From positions 1 to 37,555 of the forward strand of contig JASEEU010000012.1 of assembly GCA_030019445.1 (NCBI GenBank): a stretch of 37,555 bases of DNA, in the 5' to 3' direction. Position 1 is the stretch's first letter. The number at the start of each line of letters is the position of its first letter. The DNA comes from Anaerosomatales bacterium. Lineage in GTDB: Bacteria > Actinomycetota > Coriobacteriia > Anaerosomatales > Anaerosomataceae. The translations under genes and the position numbers were made by a program. The notes under the pieces were generated by a model. It was given only the letters and a program-made list of their open reading frames with translations, was not told where the DNA came from and made no database searches. Positions 16,773 to 30,228 of this stretch are shown here, one piece after another.

Positions 16773-18844
16773 GCCGCGACCTGCTCTTCGAGATCGGCGT
16801 GGAGGAGATCCCCTCGGCACCGCTCTATGCCGCGATCGCCCAGCTCGCCGAGGCCGTCCCGGTCGCCCTGCGCGACGCTCGTCTCGGCTATGAGCGTATC
16901 GACGTCTACGGCGCGCCGCGCCGTCTCGCCGTGCTCGTGACAGGCCTGGCCGAGCGCCAGGAGGATGTGACCGAGAAGGCCAAGGGCCCCGCCGTCAAGG
17001 CGGCGTTCGACGCCGAGGGTCATCCCACGAAGGCCGCCGAGGGCTTCGCTCGCGGCAAGGGCGTGGACGTCGCCGACCTCGTGACCGAGGAGAGCGGCGG
17101 CGGCACGTACGTCTTCGCCGTCATCGAGCGCGAGGGGCTGCCCGCAGCCGAGGTGCTGCCCGACCTGCTCGCGCGGCTCGCCGCCGGCATCGACTGGCCC
17201 AAGTCCATGCGCTGGGGCTCCGGCTCCACGCGCTTCATCCGTCCCGTTCGCTGGCTTACGGCGCTCTTCGGCCCCGAGGTCGTCCCCGTGCGCTACGCGG
17301 GCCTCGTGGCGGGCGGCGTCACGTTCGGCCATCCGTTCCTCGCGCCCGGTCCGGTGACGGTGCCCGCGCCCTCCGCGTACGTCGAGACGCTGCGCGCCGC
17401 GAAGTGCCTCGTCGACCCCGAGGAGCGCGCCTCGGCCATCCGCGACGCGATCGAGGCGGCTGCCGCCGCACGCGGCGTCACGGCGGTGGTGCCCGAGAAG
17501 ACCTTCGCCGAGGTCGTGAACCTCGTCGAGTGGCCCACGGTGGCCGTCGGGCACTTCGACGAGGAGTTCCTCGCGGTGCCGCGCGAGGTGACCGAGGAGG
17601 CCATGGAGTCGCACCAGCGCTACTTCCCGGTCGAGGGCCCCGGCGGGGCGCTCGCGCCGTACTTCATCGTCGTGCACAACGGCGATCCGGAGCGCACCGA
17701 CGCCATCGCCGCCGGTCACGAGCGCGTCATCCGTGCACGCCTCGCCGACGCCGCGTTCTTCTACCACGAGGACCTCAAGCGCTCGCTCGAGGAGCACGTC
17801 GCCTCGCTCGACAGCATCGTCTTCCAGGAGAAGCTCGGCACGCTCGGCGCCAAGGTCGCGCGCATCGAGGCGCTCGCACGGGCGCTGGCCGAACAGGTCG
17901 ACGCCGACGCGGACGAGGCCGCCTACGCGGCGCGGGCCGCGCATCTCGCCAAGGCCGACCTGGTGACGCATGCGGTCGTGGAGTTCACGTCGCTGCAGGG
18001 CGTGATGGGCTACCACTACGCGCTCGCGAGCGGGGAGAGCGAGGCGGTGGCCGAGGCGATCGTCGACCACTACAAGCCGCGGTTCGCGGGTGACGCCCTC
18101 CCGCGCTCGACGGCCGGCAAGCTCGTCTCGATCGCCGACAAGCTCGATACCATCGCGGGCATCTTCGCCATCGGCCAGGCGCCGACCGGCTCGGCCGACC
18201 CGTACGCGCTGCGCCGGGGAGCCATCGGCATCCTCGCCATGGCGCTCGACGGCGGCGTGCGCATCGACCTCGTGGAGTCCATCGCCGCCGCCCTCGCGGG
18301 CTACGACGGCGTGGTGCCCGGGCTCGATCCCGGCGACGTGGGTCCGGCCGTGCGCGAGTTCTTCCTCGGCAGGCTGGAGGGCGTGCTCAAGGAGCGCGGC
18401 CACGCGTACGACACCGTCGCGGCGGTGCTCGCGGTGTGCGGCGACGATCCCGCGGACGCGCTCGCGCGCGCCGAGGCGCTCACCGCGTTCCGGGCGGCGA
18501 GCGACGCGATGGAGGACCTCTCGGTGGCCTTCACGCGCGCGAAGAACCTCGCGCAGCCCGACCTCGGCACCGGGGCCGACCCCGCGCTCATGGGCGTAGA
18601 GGAGGCCGAGCTCGCCGACGCGCTGTCGGCTGCCGAGCAGACCGCCGGCGAGGCGCTGCGCATCGGCGACTACACGACCGCGCTCGGCACGCTCGCGCAG
18701 CTGCGCGGCCCCATCGACGCGTTCTTCGACGCCGTGCTCGTGATGGACCCCGACGAGGCGCTCAGGGCCAACCGCTTGCGTCTGCTCAACCGCTTCGTCG
18801 CGCTGTTCACCGCGTACGCGGACTTCAGCAAGCTCGCCGGATAG
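16769..18844 (+). CDS. glyS: Glycyl-tRNA synthetase beta subunit
   Basis: This 691-aa partner of GlyQ binds tRNA-Gly. The start [15 protein letters not shown] is the family signature, followed by [48 protein letters not shown] and [17 protein letters not shown]-terminal DALR-type helical domain (about 590-691) binds the anticodon. It is full length for the family. The GGTGAGG site precedes ATG 16769, and the gene overlaps glyQ by 4 bp. The intact pair is followed 9 bp later by the PPDK regulator, as in Bacillus, where yqfL follows glyQS after ccpN. Confidence 0.97.
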   Translation: MSRDLLFEIGVEEIPSAPLYAAIAQLAEAVPVALRDARLGYERIDVYGAPRRLAVLVTGLAERQEDVTEKAKGPAVKAAFDAEGHPTKAAEGFARGKGVDVADLVTEESGGGTYVFAVIEREGLPAAEVLPDLLARLAAGIDWPKSMRWGSGSTRFIRPVRWLTALFGPEVVPVRYAGLVAGGVTFGHPFLAPGPVTVPAPSAYVETLRAAKCLVDPEERASAIRDAIEAAAAARGVTAVVPEKTFAEVVNLVEWPTVAVGHFDEEFLAVPREVTEEAMESHQRYFPVEGPGGALAPYFIVVHNGDPERTDAIAAGHERVIRARLADAAFFYHEDLKRSLEEHVASLDSIVFQEKLGTLGAKVARIEALARALAEQVDADADEAAYAARAAHLAKADLVTHAVVEFTSLQGVMGYHYALASGESEAVAEAIVDHYKPRFAGDALPRSTAGKLVSIADKLDTIAGIFAIGQAPTGSADPYALRRGAIGILAMALDGGVRIDLVESIAAALAGYDGVVPGLDPGDVGPAVREFFLGRLEGVLKERGHAYDTVAAVLAVCGDDPADALARAEALTAFRAASDAMEDLSVAFTRAKNLAQPDLGTGADPALMGVEEAELADALSAAEQTAGEALRIGDYTTALGTLAQLRGPIDAFFDAVLVMDPDEALRANRLRLLNRFVALFTAYADFSKLAG

Positions 18845-18853
18845 GACGAGCGC

Positions 18854-19654
18854 ATGCCGGAGCCCAAGACCATCTACATCGTGTCGGACGGCATCGGCGA
18901 GACGGCCCACCAGGTCGCCAAGGCGGCGCTCGGGCAGTTCGCGCAGGGTGCGTTCCGCGTTGTGCGGCTGCCCAAGATCACCACCAAGGCGCAGCTGGCC
19001 GAGGCGGTCGAGGAGTCGTGCCACGAGGGGTGCGTCTTCCTCTACACGCTCGCCAACCCGGCGCTGCGGGCCGAGATGGAGCGGCTTGTCACTGAACAGG
19101 GGCTGGCGGCCGTGGACGTGCTGGGGCCGGTGGTGGCGCAGCTTGCCGAGACGGCCGAGACCGAGCCGCTCGGCGTGGCGGGCACGATGCGACGCATCGA
19201 CCGCAGCTACTTCGAGCGCGTCGCCGCCATGGAGTACACCGTGCACCACGACGACGGGCGCGGTCTCGCGACGCTCGACGAGGCCGACATCGTCCTTCTC
19301 GGCGTATCGCGCTCCTCTAAGACGCCGCTCTCCATGTACCTCGCGTCAAAGGGGTTCAAGGTGGCCAACGTGCCGCTCGTCTACGGCGTGGAGCCGCCGG
19401 CCGAGATCTTCGAACTCGACCCCAAGCGGTGCTTCGGCCTGGTCATCGATGCGGAGACGCTCGCGGAGATCCGCTCGCGGCGCATGACGGGGCTCGGCGG
19501 GTACACCAAGCGCTACGCCGAGCGCGAGACCGTGGAGCGCGAGCTCGAGTGGGCGCGCGGCGTGATGCGGCAGATCGGGTGCGTGGTGGTACGGACCGAG
19601 AACCGCGCGATGGAGGAGACCGCCGAGGAGATCCTGCGCTACGTGCGCATGTGA
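18854..19654 (+). CDS. ppsR: Pyruvate,phosphate dikinase regulatory protein (ADP-dependent kinase / Pi-dependent phosphorylase)
   Basis: This 266-aa protein of the DUF299/RP1 family reversibly phosphorylates the threonine next to the catalytic histidine of PPDK or PEP synthase, switching the enzyme off with ADP and on with Pi. Visible signatures are the start IYIVSDGIGETA, the P-loop-like GVSRSSKTPLSMYLA (from residue 150), KVANVPLVYGVEPP and the tail VVVRTENRAMEETAEEI. The target gene ppdK lies immediately downstream and keeps the target Thr-Ser-His, so this is almost certainly its dedicated regulator. AGGACGAG precedes the ATG by a few bases. Confidence 0.94.
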   Translation: MPEPKTIYIVSDGIGETAHQVAKAALGQFAQGAFRVVRLPKITTKAQLAEAVEESCHEGCVFLYTLANPALRAEMERLVTEQGLAAVDVLGPVVAQLAETAETEPLGVAGTMRRIDRSYFERVAAMEYTVHHDDGRGLATLDEADIVLLGVSRSSKTPLSMYLASKGFKVANVPLVYGVEPPAEIFELDPKRCFGLVIDAETLAEIRSRRMTGLGGYTKRYAERETVERELEWARGVMRQIGCVVVRTENRAMEETAEEILRYVRM

Positions 19655-19685
19655 GCGCCCGCCCCGGAGCGTCAGAGGTTGTACC

Positions 19686-19704
19686 CCCAGCGCGCGTCGC
19701 TGGG
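19686..19704 (+). terminator. Perfect hairpin between ppsR and ppdK (terminator or operator)
   Basis: CCCAGCG-CGCGT-CGCTGGG has a 7-bp perfect stem and a 5-nt loop, 31 bp after the ppsR stop. No T-run follows; the sequence continues TTACGATAGGAAAA. It could end the glyQS-ppsR transcript or be an operator for ppdK, whose promoter is not obvious (TTGTAC at 19679 and TACGAT at 19706 are 21 bp apart, too far). Confidence 0.4.
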
Positions 19705-19775
19705 TTACGATAGGAAAACGCGACGCCGTGCGCGAAGCGTGCCGGTCGACCGAATGCGTGAGAGGGGATCTACCA

Positions 19776-22469
<2,694 letters not shown>

Positions 22470-22476
22470 CACGGCC

Positions 22477-22501
22477 GGGGCGCCACCGCGGGTGGCGCCC
22501 C
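22477..22501 (+). terminator. Strong hairpin after ppdK
   Basis: There is an 11-bp perfect GC stem (22477-22487 with 22491-22501) and a 3-nt loop, starting 7 bp after the ppdK stop. No U-tract follows. The next about 85 bases are C-rich and G-poor, so termination may be intrinsic-like or assisted by Rho. Confidence 0.65.
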
Positions 22502-22600
22502 TCGCACGAACCGCACCGCCCATACCACCCGCGTACCGCCGTTCCACCCCGTGCGACCCGTTCGACCGCATGCCACCCGCTCGACCGTGAAGGAAGTGCC

Positions 22601-22957
22601 GTGGCGAAGCGAACGAAGCTCTATCAGCGGCCGCAGTCGCCTCTGATCCAGGGGCACTCGCGCATCCAGCGTCCTGCCTGGCAGGACGGGGTCTCCGGTG
22701 CCGCGATCGCGTTCATGGCGTGGGCGCTGGCGCTCTCTGGGGACTTCTTCGGCGAGCTCGGCTTCGTGGGATGGGAGCGGGGCGCCTCGGCGATGGAGGC
22801 GCTGGCCGCGCCGATCGGCGCGCTGGCGGTCGCAAGCTTCGCGAGCGCGTGGGCGGCCGCCGCGGTGGGCCACGAGATGGGCTGGCACCGCTGCTGGCGC
22901 GGCGCCGCGGTCGTGGCGGGCATCGTCGACCTGATCGTCCTCGTCATCATGGTGTGA
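22601..22957 (+). CDS. Hypothetical small membrane protein
   Basis: This 118-aa protein is not one I recognise. The N-terminal ~30 residues are basic and polar (KRTKLYQRPQSPLIQGHSRI). They are followed by three probable membrane helices near residues 30-48, 62-85 and 95-118, the last ending VDLIVLVIMV at the C-terminus. GTG 22601 has AGGAAG about six bases upstream. It ends 20 bp before dgt, so the two may share a transcript. Codon use resembles its neighbours. Confidence 0.7.
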   Translation: MAKRTKLYQRPQSPLIQGHSRIQRPAWQDGVSGAAIAFMAWALALSGDFFGELGFVGWERGASAMEALAAPIGALAVASFASAWAAAAVGHEMGWHRCWRGAAVVAGIVDLIVLVIMV

Positions 22958-22977
22958 GGTCTGTGGCCGTGGGGATC

Positions 22978-24003
22978 ATGACACGCGAAGCCTACGAAGC
23001 CGAGGAGCACCGGCGGCTGTCGCCGCGCGCCGCGTTCTCGGATTCGACGCATGGCCGAGAAGCACCCATCGAGCCCGACCCGCTCAGGACGGCCTTCCAG
23101 CGCGACCGCGACCGCATCATCCACTGCAAGGCGTTCCGGCGGCTGTCGCACAAGACGCAGGTCTTCCTCGCGCCCGAGGGCGACCACTACCGCACGCGGC
23201 TCACGCACACGCTCGAGCTCTCGCAGATCGCGCGGTCCATCTCCCGGGCGCTCATGCTCAACGAGGACCTCACCGAGGCGATCGCGCTCGGCCATGACCT
23301 CGGCCATACGCCGTTCGGGCACATCGGGGAGGACGCGCTCAACGACTGTCTCGGCGGACTGCGCGAGCGCTACCCGGACGTACGGTATCCGTTCAAGCAC
23401 AACCTGCAGTCGCTCAGGATCGTCGAGCGGCTCGAGTACGAGGGCAAGGGCCTCAACCTCACATGGGAGGTGCGCGACGGCATCCGGTGTCACACCGGCT
23501 CGCAGCGCGCGGCGACGCTCGAGGGGCAGGTCGTGGCCATCGCCGACCGCATCGCGTACGTGAACCACGACATCGACGACGCCATCCGCGGAGGCGTGCT
23601 TGCCGAGGGCGACCTTCCTGCGGCGCCCACCGACGTGCTCGGCCACAGCCACGGCGAGCGCATCACGACGATGGTGCGCGACATGGTGGAGCACTCGTGG
23701 GACAGCGACGAGATCCGGATGAGCGCCGAGGTCTGGAAGGCGATGATGGACCTGCGCTCGTGGCTGTTCGACAACGTGTACCTCTCGCCGCGGGCGAAGT
23801 CAGAGGAGCCCAAGGCGTACCGCGTCGTGCGGACGCTCTTCGAGCACTACATGCAGCACCCCGAGGACCTGCCGGGCGACCATCGGCCGGAGCGTCCCGA
23901 GGCGCTGCCCGAGCACGTGACGGACTACATCGCGGGCATGACGGACCGCTTCGCGCTGCGCACGTACGAGAAGCTGTTCTTGCCGAGGAACTGGATGGTG
24001 TAG
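22978..24003 (+). CDS. dgt: Deoxyguanosinetriphosphate triphosphohydrolase-like protein (dNTPase)
   Basis: This 341-aa HD-superfamily enzyme hydrolyses dNTPs to deoxynucleosides and triphosphate, which controls the dNTP pool. Visible features are the start [26 protein letters not shown], then [22 protein letters not shown]. The metal-binding HD residues follow in [15 protein letters not shown] and [34 protein letters not shown] and C-terminal [10 protein letters not shown] are also typical. I chose ATG 22978 since relatives begin M-x-R-E; GTG 22969, 8 bases after GAGGT, is a good alternative. In Bacillus-like genomes dgt also lies just before dnaG-sigA in several lineages; here hppA separates them. 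Confidence 0.9.
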   Translation: MTREAYEAEEHRRLSPRAAFSDSTHGREAPIEPDPLRTAFQRDRDRIIHCKAFRRLSHKTQVFLAPEGDHYRTRLTHTLELSQIARSISRALMLNEDLTEAIALGHDLGHTPFGHIGEDALNDCLGGLRERYPDVRYPFKHNLQSLRIVERLEYEGKGLNLTWEVRDGIRCHTGSQRAATLEGQVVAIADRIAYVNHDIDDAIRGGVLAEGDLPAAPTDVLGHSHGERITTMVRDMVEHSWDSDEIRMSAEVWKAMMDLRSWLFDNVYLSPRAKSEEPKAYRVVRTLFEHYMQHPEDLPGDHRPERPEALPEHVTDYIAGMTDRFALRTYEKLFLPRNWMV

Positions 24004-24070
24004 GGGTCGGGCGGCGCACGGCGGGTGCGCGACGGCGCGCGCCGTCGCCGCGGCGAGCGTTTCCATTCTG

Positions 24071-24099
24071 TTGCCCCCGGACACCGGTTCGCATAGAAT
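24071..24099 (+). promoter_or_regulatory. Promoter of hppA
   Basis: A -35 box TTGCCC (24071-24076) and a -10 box TAGAAT (24094-24099) are 17 bp apart. This predicts a leader of about 120 nt before hppA. Confidence 0.7.
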
Positions 24100-24226
24100 C
24101 ACCGGGACACCGCCCGGGCGCCCCACGCGCATGCCCGACATCGCACGCACGGCATCCGGGTCGGTCGGCACAGACGCCGCTGGGGAGCGGCGCACCCCCC
24201 ATCCGCGCAGGAAGGAGAGGCAGTTC
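24100..24226 (+). other. hppA leader with a small hairpin
   Basis: The leader is about 120 nt and GC-rich. It contains CGCCGCT-GGGG-AGCGGCG, a perfect 7-bp stem, about 30 nt before the ribosome site AGGAAGGAGAGG. I could not match it to a known riboswitch class. It may modulate translation or be unimportant. Confidence 0.35.
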
Positions 24227-26314
<2,088 letters not shown>

Positions 26315-26354
26315 GCCGAGAAGGACGTTCGCGAGCCCACACGTAGGGTAGAAT

Positions 26355-26386
26355 GCTCCCGGGTGCCGGATTCGGTGCCCGGGAGC
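26355..26386 (+). terminator. Probable hppA terminator
   Basis: GCTCCCGGG (26355-26363) pairs with CCCGGGAGC (26378-26386) and is followed by TTCGTCTTCC, a weak pyrimidine tail. The hairpin begins 41 bp after the hppA stop. TAGAAT at 26349-26354 directly abuts the hairpin and could be a dnaG -10, but no -35 is visible. Confidence 0.6.
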
Positions 26387-26470
26387 TTCGTCTTCCCCGG
26401 ACCGCCGCGTCCGCGACGGTCCGTCGCCACAGCCCAGTCGCATACCGCACGCTGGCCGAGAGGAGGTTCG

Positions 26471-28390
26471 GTGGGTCGCATCCCTGACGAGGACATCCAG
26501 CGCGTTCGCGACGCCACCGACCTCGTTTCCGTCGTCTCGGAGACGGTCGTACTGAACAACAAGGGCCGCCTGCTCTGGGGGCTCTGCCCCTTCCACGGCG
26601 AGAAGACGCCAAGCTTCAAAGTCGATCCGGCCACGCAGCTCTGGCACTGCTTCGGCTGCAGCGAGGGCGGCGACGTGTTCGGCTTCGTGATGCGCACGCA
26701 GAACCTCGAGTTCCCCGACGCCGTGCGCATGCTGGCCGAGCGTGCCGGCATCGAGATCCACGAAGAAGGCGGCGGCCTCCCGCCCGGGCGCAAGGAGCGG
26801 CTCATCGCCGCCTGCGAGGCGGCCGCCGACCACTACCACATGCGGCTCACCACCGGTCGCGACGCCGGCGCCGCGGAAGCGCGCGCCTACCTCAAGGGCC
26901 GCGGATTCGGCATCGAGACCGCCAAGCGCTTCCGCCTCGGCTACGCGCCCACGACGCGCGACGAGCTCACCCGTGCGCTCACGCGCGCGGGCTTCACCCG
27001 CGACGAGCTTGTGGAGGCCAACCTCTCGCTGCCCGACGGGCCGCGGCTCAAAGACCGCTTCTTCGGGCGCATCATGTTCCCCATCAGCGACCTCAACGGG
27101 CGTGTGATCGCGTTCGGCGGGCGGGTGATCGGCTCCGGCGAGCCCAAGTACCTCAACTCGCAGGAGACGCCCATCTTCCACAAGTCCTCGGCGCTCTACG
27201 GGCTCGACCGCGCGCGCAACGAGATCGTGGTGAGCGGCTCGGCGGTGGTCGTCGAGGGCTACACCGACGTGATCGCCCTTGCCGAGGCAGGCATCGGCTT
27301 CGCGGTCGCAACGCTCGGCACGGCGCTCACCGAGCGCCACGTCCGGCTGCTCGGGCGGTTCGCCTCTCGTGTCGTCTACCTGTTCGACGGCGACGCGGCG
27401 GGCATCCGTGCGGCCAAGCGGGCGGCGGAGTTCATCGACTGGCACGTGACGCCCGAGGCGGGCAGCGCGCGCGTGGAGCTCGCCGTAGCGGTCATCCCGG
27501 AGGGCAAGGACCCGGCTGACTATGTGGCCGAGAAGGGACCCGAGGCGGTGCGGGCGCTCGTCAAGGAGGCCCAGCCGCTCCTGCGGTTCGTGATCGACCA
27601 GCGTCTGGCCGAGCACGACCTCTCGACGCCCGAGGGCAAGGCCCGGGCGCTCGACGCGGCGGTCAGCGCCCTGGCGTCCGTCAAGGGCTCAATCCTCGCC
27701 CAGGAGTACGCCAACTACGTGGCTGACCGGCTGCTCACCGACTTCGCGGTGGTTCAACGGGCGCTCGCGGGCGTCAGGCCCGAGCGCGGGCGGGGGAGTG
27801 GCGAGACGGCCGACAAGGGCTCCAGCGCGCGGGGAGCGGGAAGCGGGGCGGACGGTGCGAAGGGCGGTGTGACGCCGGCGGGGGGTACCGATCCCGCGGC
27901 GTTCGCCGTCACCGGGGATCCTCGCCAGCACGCCGCCGAACGCGAGCTTTTGCGGCTCGCGGCGGTCTCGGCGCACGCTCGCGGCAAGGCACGAGATTTG
28001 CTTGAGGAGGGACTCGTGCTCGGCGAGGAGAACATCCGCTTGCTGCGGATGGTGCTCGATGCGGGCGCGGCGACGGGGGGAGCGCTCTTCGAGGCGGTCG
28101 CACGGACCGACCGCGAGGCCGCAGAGATGCTCTCCGCGTGGTTGATGGACACCCCGAACGTGGAAGAAGTAGAATACGCGGTCCGGGAAATCGCAGGACG
28201 ACTCAAGGATTTCGCGCTTGCGCGCGAAATACTTGCTAAGAAGGCTCAGATGCGCGGACTCGATCCCGCAAAGGATGAAGCCGCGTTCGATGACTTGTTC
28301 AAGGAGATCGCCGAGTTGCAGCGAAAGCAGCAGGAGCTTCGGCGACATCCGCACGAGGCAGACGGATCTGGAGGCGGACACACAGCGTGA
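26471..28390 (+). CDS. dnaG: DNA primase
   Basis: This 639-aa primase makes RNA primers for DNA replication. The N-terminal CHC2 zinc finger is Cys39-His42-Cys60-Cys63 ([13 protein letters not shown] and [13 protein letters not shown]). The catalytic core has the RNA-polymerase basic motif and TOPRIM motifs ([12 protein letters not shown] and [15 protein letters not shown]). A Gly/Ser/Ala-rich linker near residues 440-475 leads to the C-terminal DnaB-binding domain. The GTG at 26471 follows AGGAGG by four bases and gives the standard DnaG start ([16 protein letters not shown]). The stop overlaps the rpoD start (GTGA), the classic dnaG-rpoD macromolecular-synthesis pair. Confidence 0.96.
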   Translation: MGRIPDEDIQRVRDATDLVSVVSETVVLNNKGRLLWGLCPFHGEKTPSFKVDPATQLWHCFGCSEGGDVFGFVMRTQNLEFPDAVRMLAERAGIEIHEEGGGLPPGRKERLIAACEAAADHYHMRLTTGRDAGAAEARAYLKGRGFGIETAKRFRLGYAPTTRDELTRALTRAGFTRDELVEANLSLPDGPRLKDRFFGRIMFPISDLNGRVIAFGGRVIGSGEPKYLNSQETPIFHKSSALYGLDRARNEIVVSGSAVVVEGYTDVIALAEAGIGFAVATLGTALTERHVRLLGRFASRVVYLFDGDAAGIRAAKRAAEFIDWHVTPEAGSARVELAVAVIPEGKDPADYVAEKGPEAVRALVKEAQPLLRFVIDQRLAEHDLSTPEGKARALDAAVSALASVKGSILAQEYANYVADRLLTDFAVVQRALAGVRPERGRGSGETADKGSSARGAGSGADGAKGGVTPAGGTDPAAFAVTGDPRQHAAERELLRLAAVSAHARGKARDLLEEGLVLGEENIRLLRMVLDAGAATGGALFEAVARTDREAAEMLSAWLMDTPNVEEVEYAVREIAGRLKDFALAREILAKKAQMRGLDPAKDEAAFDDLFKEIAELQRKQQELRRHPHEADGSGGGHTA

Positions 28391-29943
28391 CGGCAGCAAA
28401 GAAGACCGACTCCGAGGTGGCACAGAAGTCGACCCCGGCCAAGAAGCAGAGCACCACCAAGAAGGCGGACACGCCGAAGAAGGCGGAGCCGAAAGCGGCA
28501 AAGCCCACCGCCGCCGAGCCCAAGGCTGCCGCAAAGAAGCCGGCACCCACGGCGGCGCCCAAGAAGCCGGCACCCAAAGCGGCGCCCAAGAAGCCGGCGC
28601 CAAAGGCCGCCGCGAAGCCCGCTGATGCGTCCGCACCCGCGGAGGGCGCCAAGGTCGCCCCCGAGCTCGAGCTCTCGGCGGTCAAGACGCTCGCCAAGAT
28701 GGGCAAGTCCAAAGGCAACCTCACCGAGGAAGAGATCCAGGGCGCGCTCTCGGACATCGACCTCACCGACGAGCAGTTCGACAACATCTACTCCCACTTC
28801 GTGGACTCCGGGATCGACATCCTCGACGACAGCGTCTCGCCCGACGAGGACCTCGACGACGTGCCGGATGACGGCGTGGTCGACGAGGATGTCGACGACG
28901 ACGATGACAGCGCGCGCGAGGAGGTGCCCGAGGCCGAGGTGGCCGAGGTGACCAAGAAGCCGAGCACCAAGGCGAAGGCGAAGCCCAAGCGCAAGTCGCG
29001 CGCGACCACGACCGTGGCGCCGCTGACGGCCGACCCCGTGCGCATGTACCTCAAGGAGATCGGCAAGGTCCCGCTGCTCACGGCGCGCCAGGAGGTCGAC
29101 CTCGCCAAGAAGATCGAGGCCGGCGTCATGGCCACCGAGGAGATCGAGAAGGCGGCCGAGAAGGGCGTCAAGCTCGACCGCGCCGAGATGCGCAGGCTGC
29201 AGCGGCTCGAAGCCATCGGCCTCACCGCAAAGAAGCAGCTCGTCGAGGCCAACCTGCGTCTCGTGGTGTCGATCGCCAAGCGCTACGTCGGTCGCGGGAT
29301 GCTCTTCCTCGACCTCATCCAGGAGGGCAACCTCGGCCTGATACGCGCGGTTGAGAAGTTCGACTACAGCAAGGGCTTCAAGTTCTCCACGTACGCGACG
29401 TGGTGGATCCGCCAGGCGATCACGCGCGCGATCGCCGACCAGGCGCGGACCATCCGCATCCCGGTGCACATGGTAGAGACCATCAACAAGCTCATCCGCG
29501 TGCAGCGCCAGCTGCTGCAGGAGCTCGGCCGCGAGCCTACGCCCGAGGAGATCGGCGAGAAGATGGACATGACCGCTGACCGCGTGCGCGAGATCCTCAA
29601 GATCTCGCAGGAGCCGGTGTCGCTCGAGACGCCGATCGGCGAAGAAGAGGACTCGCAGCTCGGCGACTTCATCGAGGACGGCGAAGCGGTCGTCCCGCCC
29701 GAGGCCGCATCGTTCTCCATGCTGCAAGAGCAGCTCTCAAAGGTGCTCGATTCGCTCTCAGAGCGGGAGCGCAAAGTGATCGAGCTCCGCTTCGGACTGG
29801 CCGACGGCCACCCGCGCACGCTCGAAGAGGTCGGCCGAGAGTTCGGCGTCACGCGCGAGCGCATCCGGCAGATCGAGAGCAAGACGCTGTGCAAGCTGCG
29901 CCATCCCTCGCGCTCCGGGAAGCTCAAGGACTACCTGGAGTAG
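28387..29943 (+). CDS. rpoD: RNA polymerase primary sigma factor (RpoD/SigA)
   Basis: This 518-aa housekeeping sigma factor has these regions in order. First comes a Lys/Ala/Pro-rich extension (residues 1-95), then a region-1.1-like domain ([22 protein letters not shown]), an acidic stretch ([22 protein letters not shown]) and a basic patch. Region 1.2 starts at residue 216 ([16 protein letters not shown]). Region 2 has [16 protein letters not shown] and the -10-recognition segment [19 protein letters not shown]. Region 3 follows, and region 4.2 has [20 protein letters not shown]. Its recognition regions fit the TTGACC/TAnnAT promoters seen in the window. GTG 28387 overlaps the dnaG stop; GGAGG lies 12 bases upstream. 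Confidence 0.96.
   Translation: MTAAKKTDSEVAQKSTPAKKQSTTKKADTPKKAEPKAAKPTAAEPKAAAKKPAPTAAPKKPAPKAAPKKPAPKAAAKPADASAPAEGAKVAPELELSAVKTLAKMGKSKGNLTEEEIQGALSDIDLTDEQFDNIYSHFVDSGIDILDDSVSPDEDLDDVPDDGVVDEDVDDDDDSAREEVPEAEVAEVTKKPSTKAKAKPKRKSRATTTVAPLTADPVRMYLKEIGKVPLLTARQEVDLAKKIEAGVMATEEIEKAAEKGVKLDRAEMRRLQRLEAIGLTAKKQLVEANLRLVVSIAKRYVGRGMLFLDLIQEGNLGLIRAVEKFDYSKGFKFSTYATWWIRQAITRAIADQARTIRIPVHMVETINKLIRVQRQLLQELGREPTPEEIGEKMDMTADRVREILKISQEPVSLETPIGEEEDSQLGDFIEDGEAVVPPEAASFSMLQEQLSKVLDSLSERERKVIELRFGLADGHPRTLEEVGREFGVTRERIRQIESKTLCKLRHPSRSGKLKDYLE
28534..28614 (+). repeat. 27-bp tandem repeat (x3) in rpoD
   Basis: Three in-frame 27-bp units (28534-28560, 28561-28587, 28588-28614) encode [18 protein letters not shown] and KKPAPKAAA. 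The DNA copies are nearly identical, so copy number could vary between strains. Confidence 0.85.
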
Positions 29944-29963
29944 CGGCACGGTCTGAACGCACG

Positions 29964-29987
29964 AAGGCCCCGCGGATGCGGGGCCTT
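29964..29987. terminator. Bidirectional terminator of rpoD (+) and tRNA-Asn (-)
   Basis: AAGGCCCCGC-GGAT-GCGGGGCCTT is a perfect 10-bp stem with a 4-nt loop, with A and T ends that read as short T-tails in both directions. It lies 20 bp after the rpoD stop and 11 bp beyond the tRNA-Asn 3' end, so it probably stops both convergent transcripts. Confidence 0.88.
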
Positions 29988-29998
29988 CGGTCATCGAC

Positions 29999-30074
29999 TG
30001 GCTCCTCGGGTAGGACTCGAACCTACAACCCTCCGGTTAACAGCCGGATGCTCTGCCAATTGAGCTACCGAGGA
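29999..30074 (-). tRNA. tRNA-Asn (anticodon GTT)
   Basis: This 76-nt cloverleaf reads on the minus strand. The acceptor stem is TCCTCGG/CCGAGGA, the D-stem GCTC/GAGC, the anticodon arm TCCGG-CTGTTAA-CCGGA with anticodon GTT, and the T-arm GTAGG-TTCGAGT-CCTAC. The discriminator is G and the CCA is encoded. All stems pair perfectly. It is the only convincing gene on the minus strand. Confidence 0.97.
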
Positions 30075-30101
30075 GTACCGGCGCCAGTGGCGCGATTGCC
30101 G

Positions 30102-30130
30102 ATTATAGGGATAGCGGCAAGCCTCCGCAA
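30102..30130 (-). promoter_or_regulatory. Promoter of tRNA-Asn
   Basis: On the minus strand, -35 TTGCGG (30125-30130) and -10 TATAAT (30102-30107) are 17 bp apart. The expected start is about 20 bp before the mature tRNA 5' end. Confidence 0.8.
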
Positions 30131-30228
30131 CCGTAGCGTTCATGTTCTGGTAAGGCCGGGCCGGTACCCTGGCCGTGTCGGGAGGCGCTGACACGGGTGG
30201 GGTGCGGGTGCGGAGGAAGCCTCAGAAG

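Noticed and set aside
22505-22590. CRISPR-like short repeats
   Set aside because: The units are too short (about 10 nt), degenerate and without spacers.
24100-24226. Known riboswitch (for example c-di-AMP type) before hppA
   Set aside because: No conserved core of a class I know could be matched; kept only as an unexplained leader.
28142-28175. Internal rpoD promoter within dnaG (TTGATG ... TAGAAT)
   Set aside because: The spacing is 22 bp, outside the normal 16-19 bp range.
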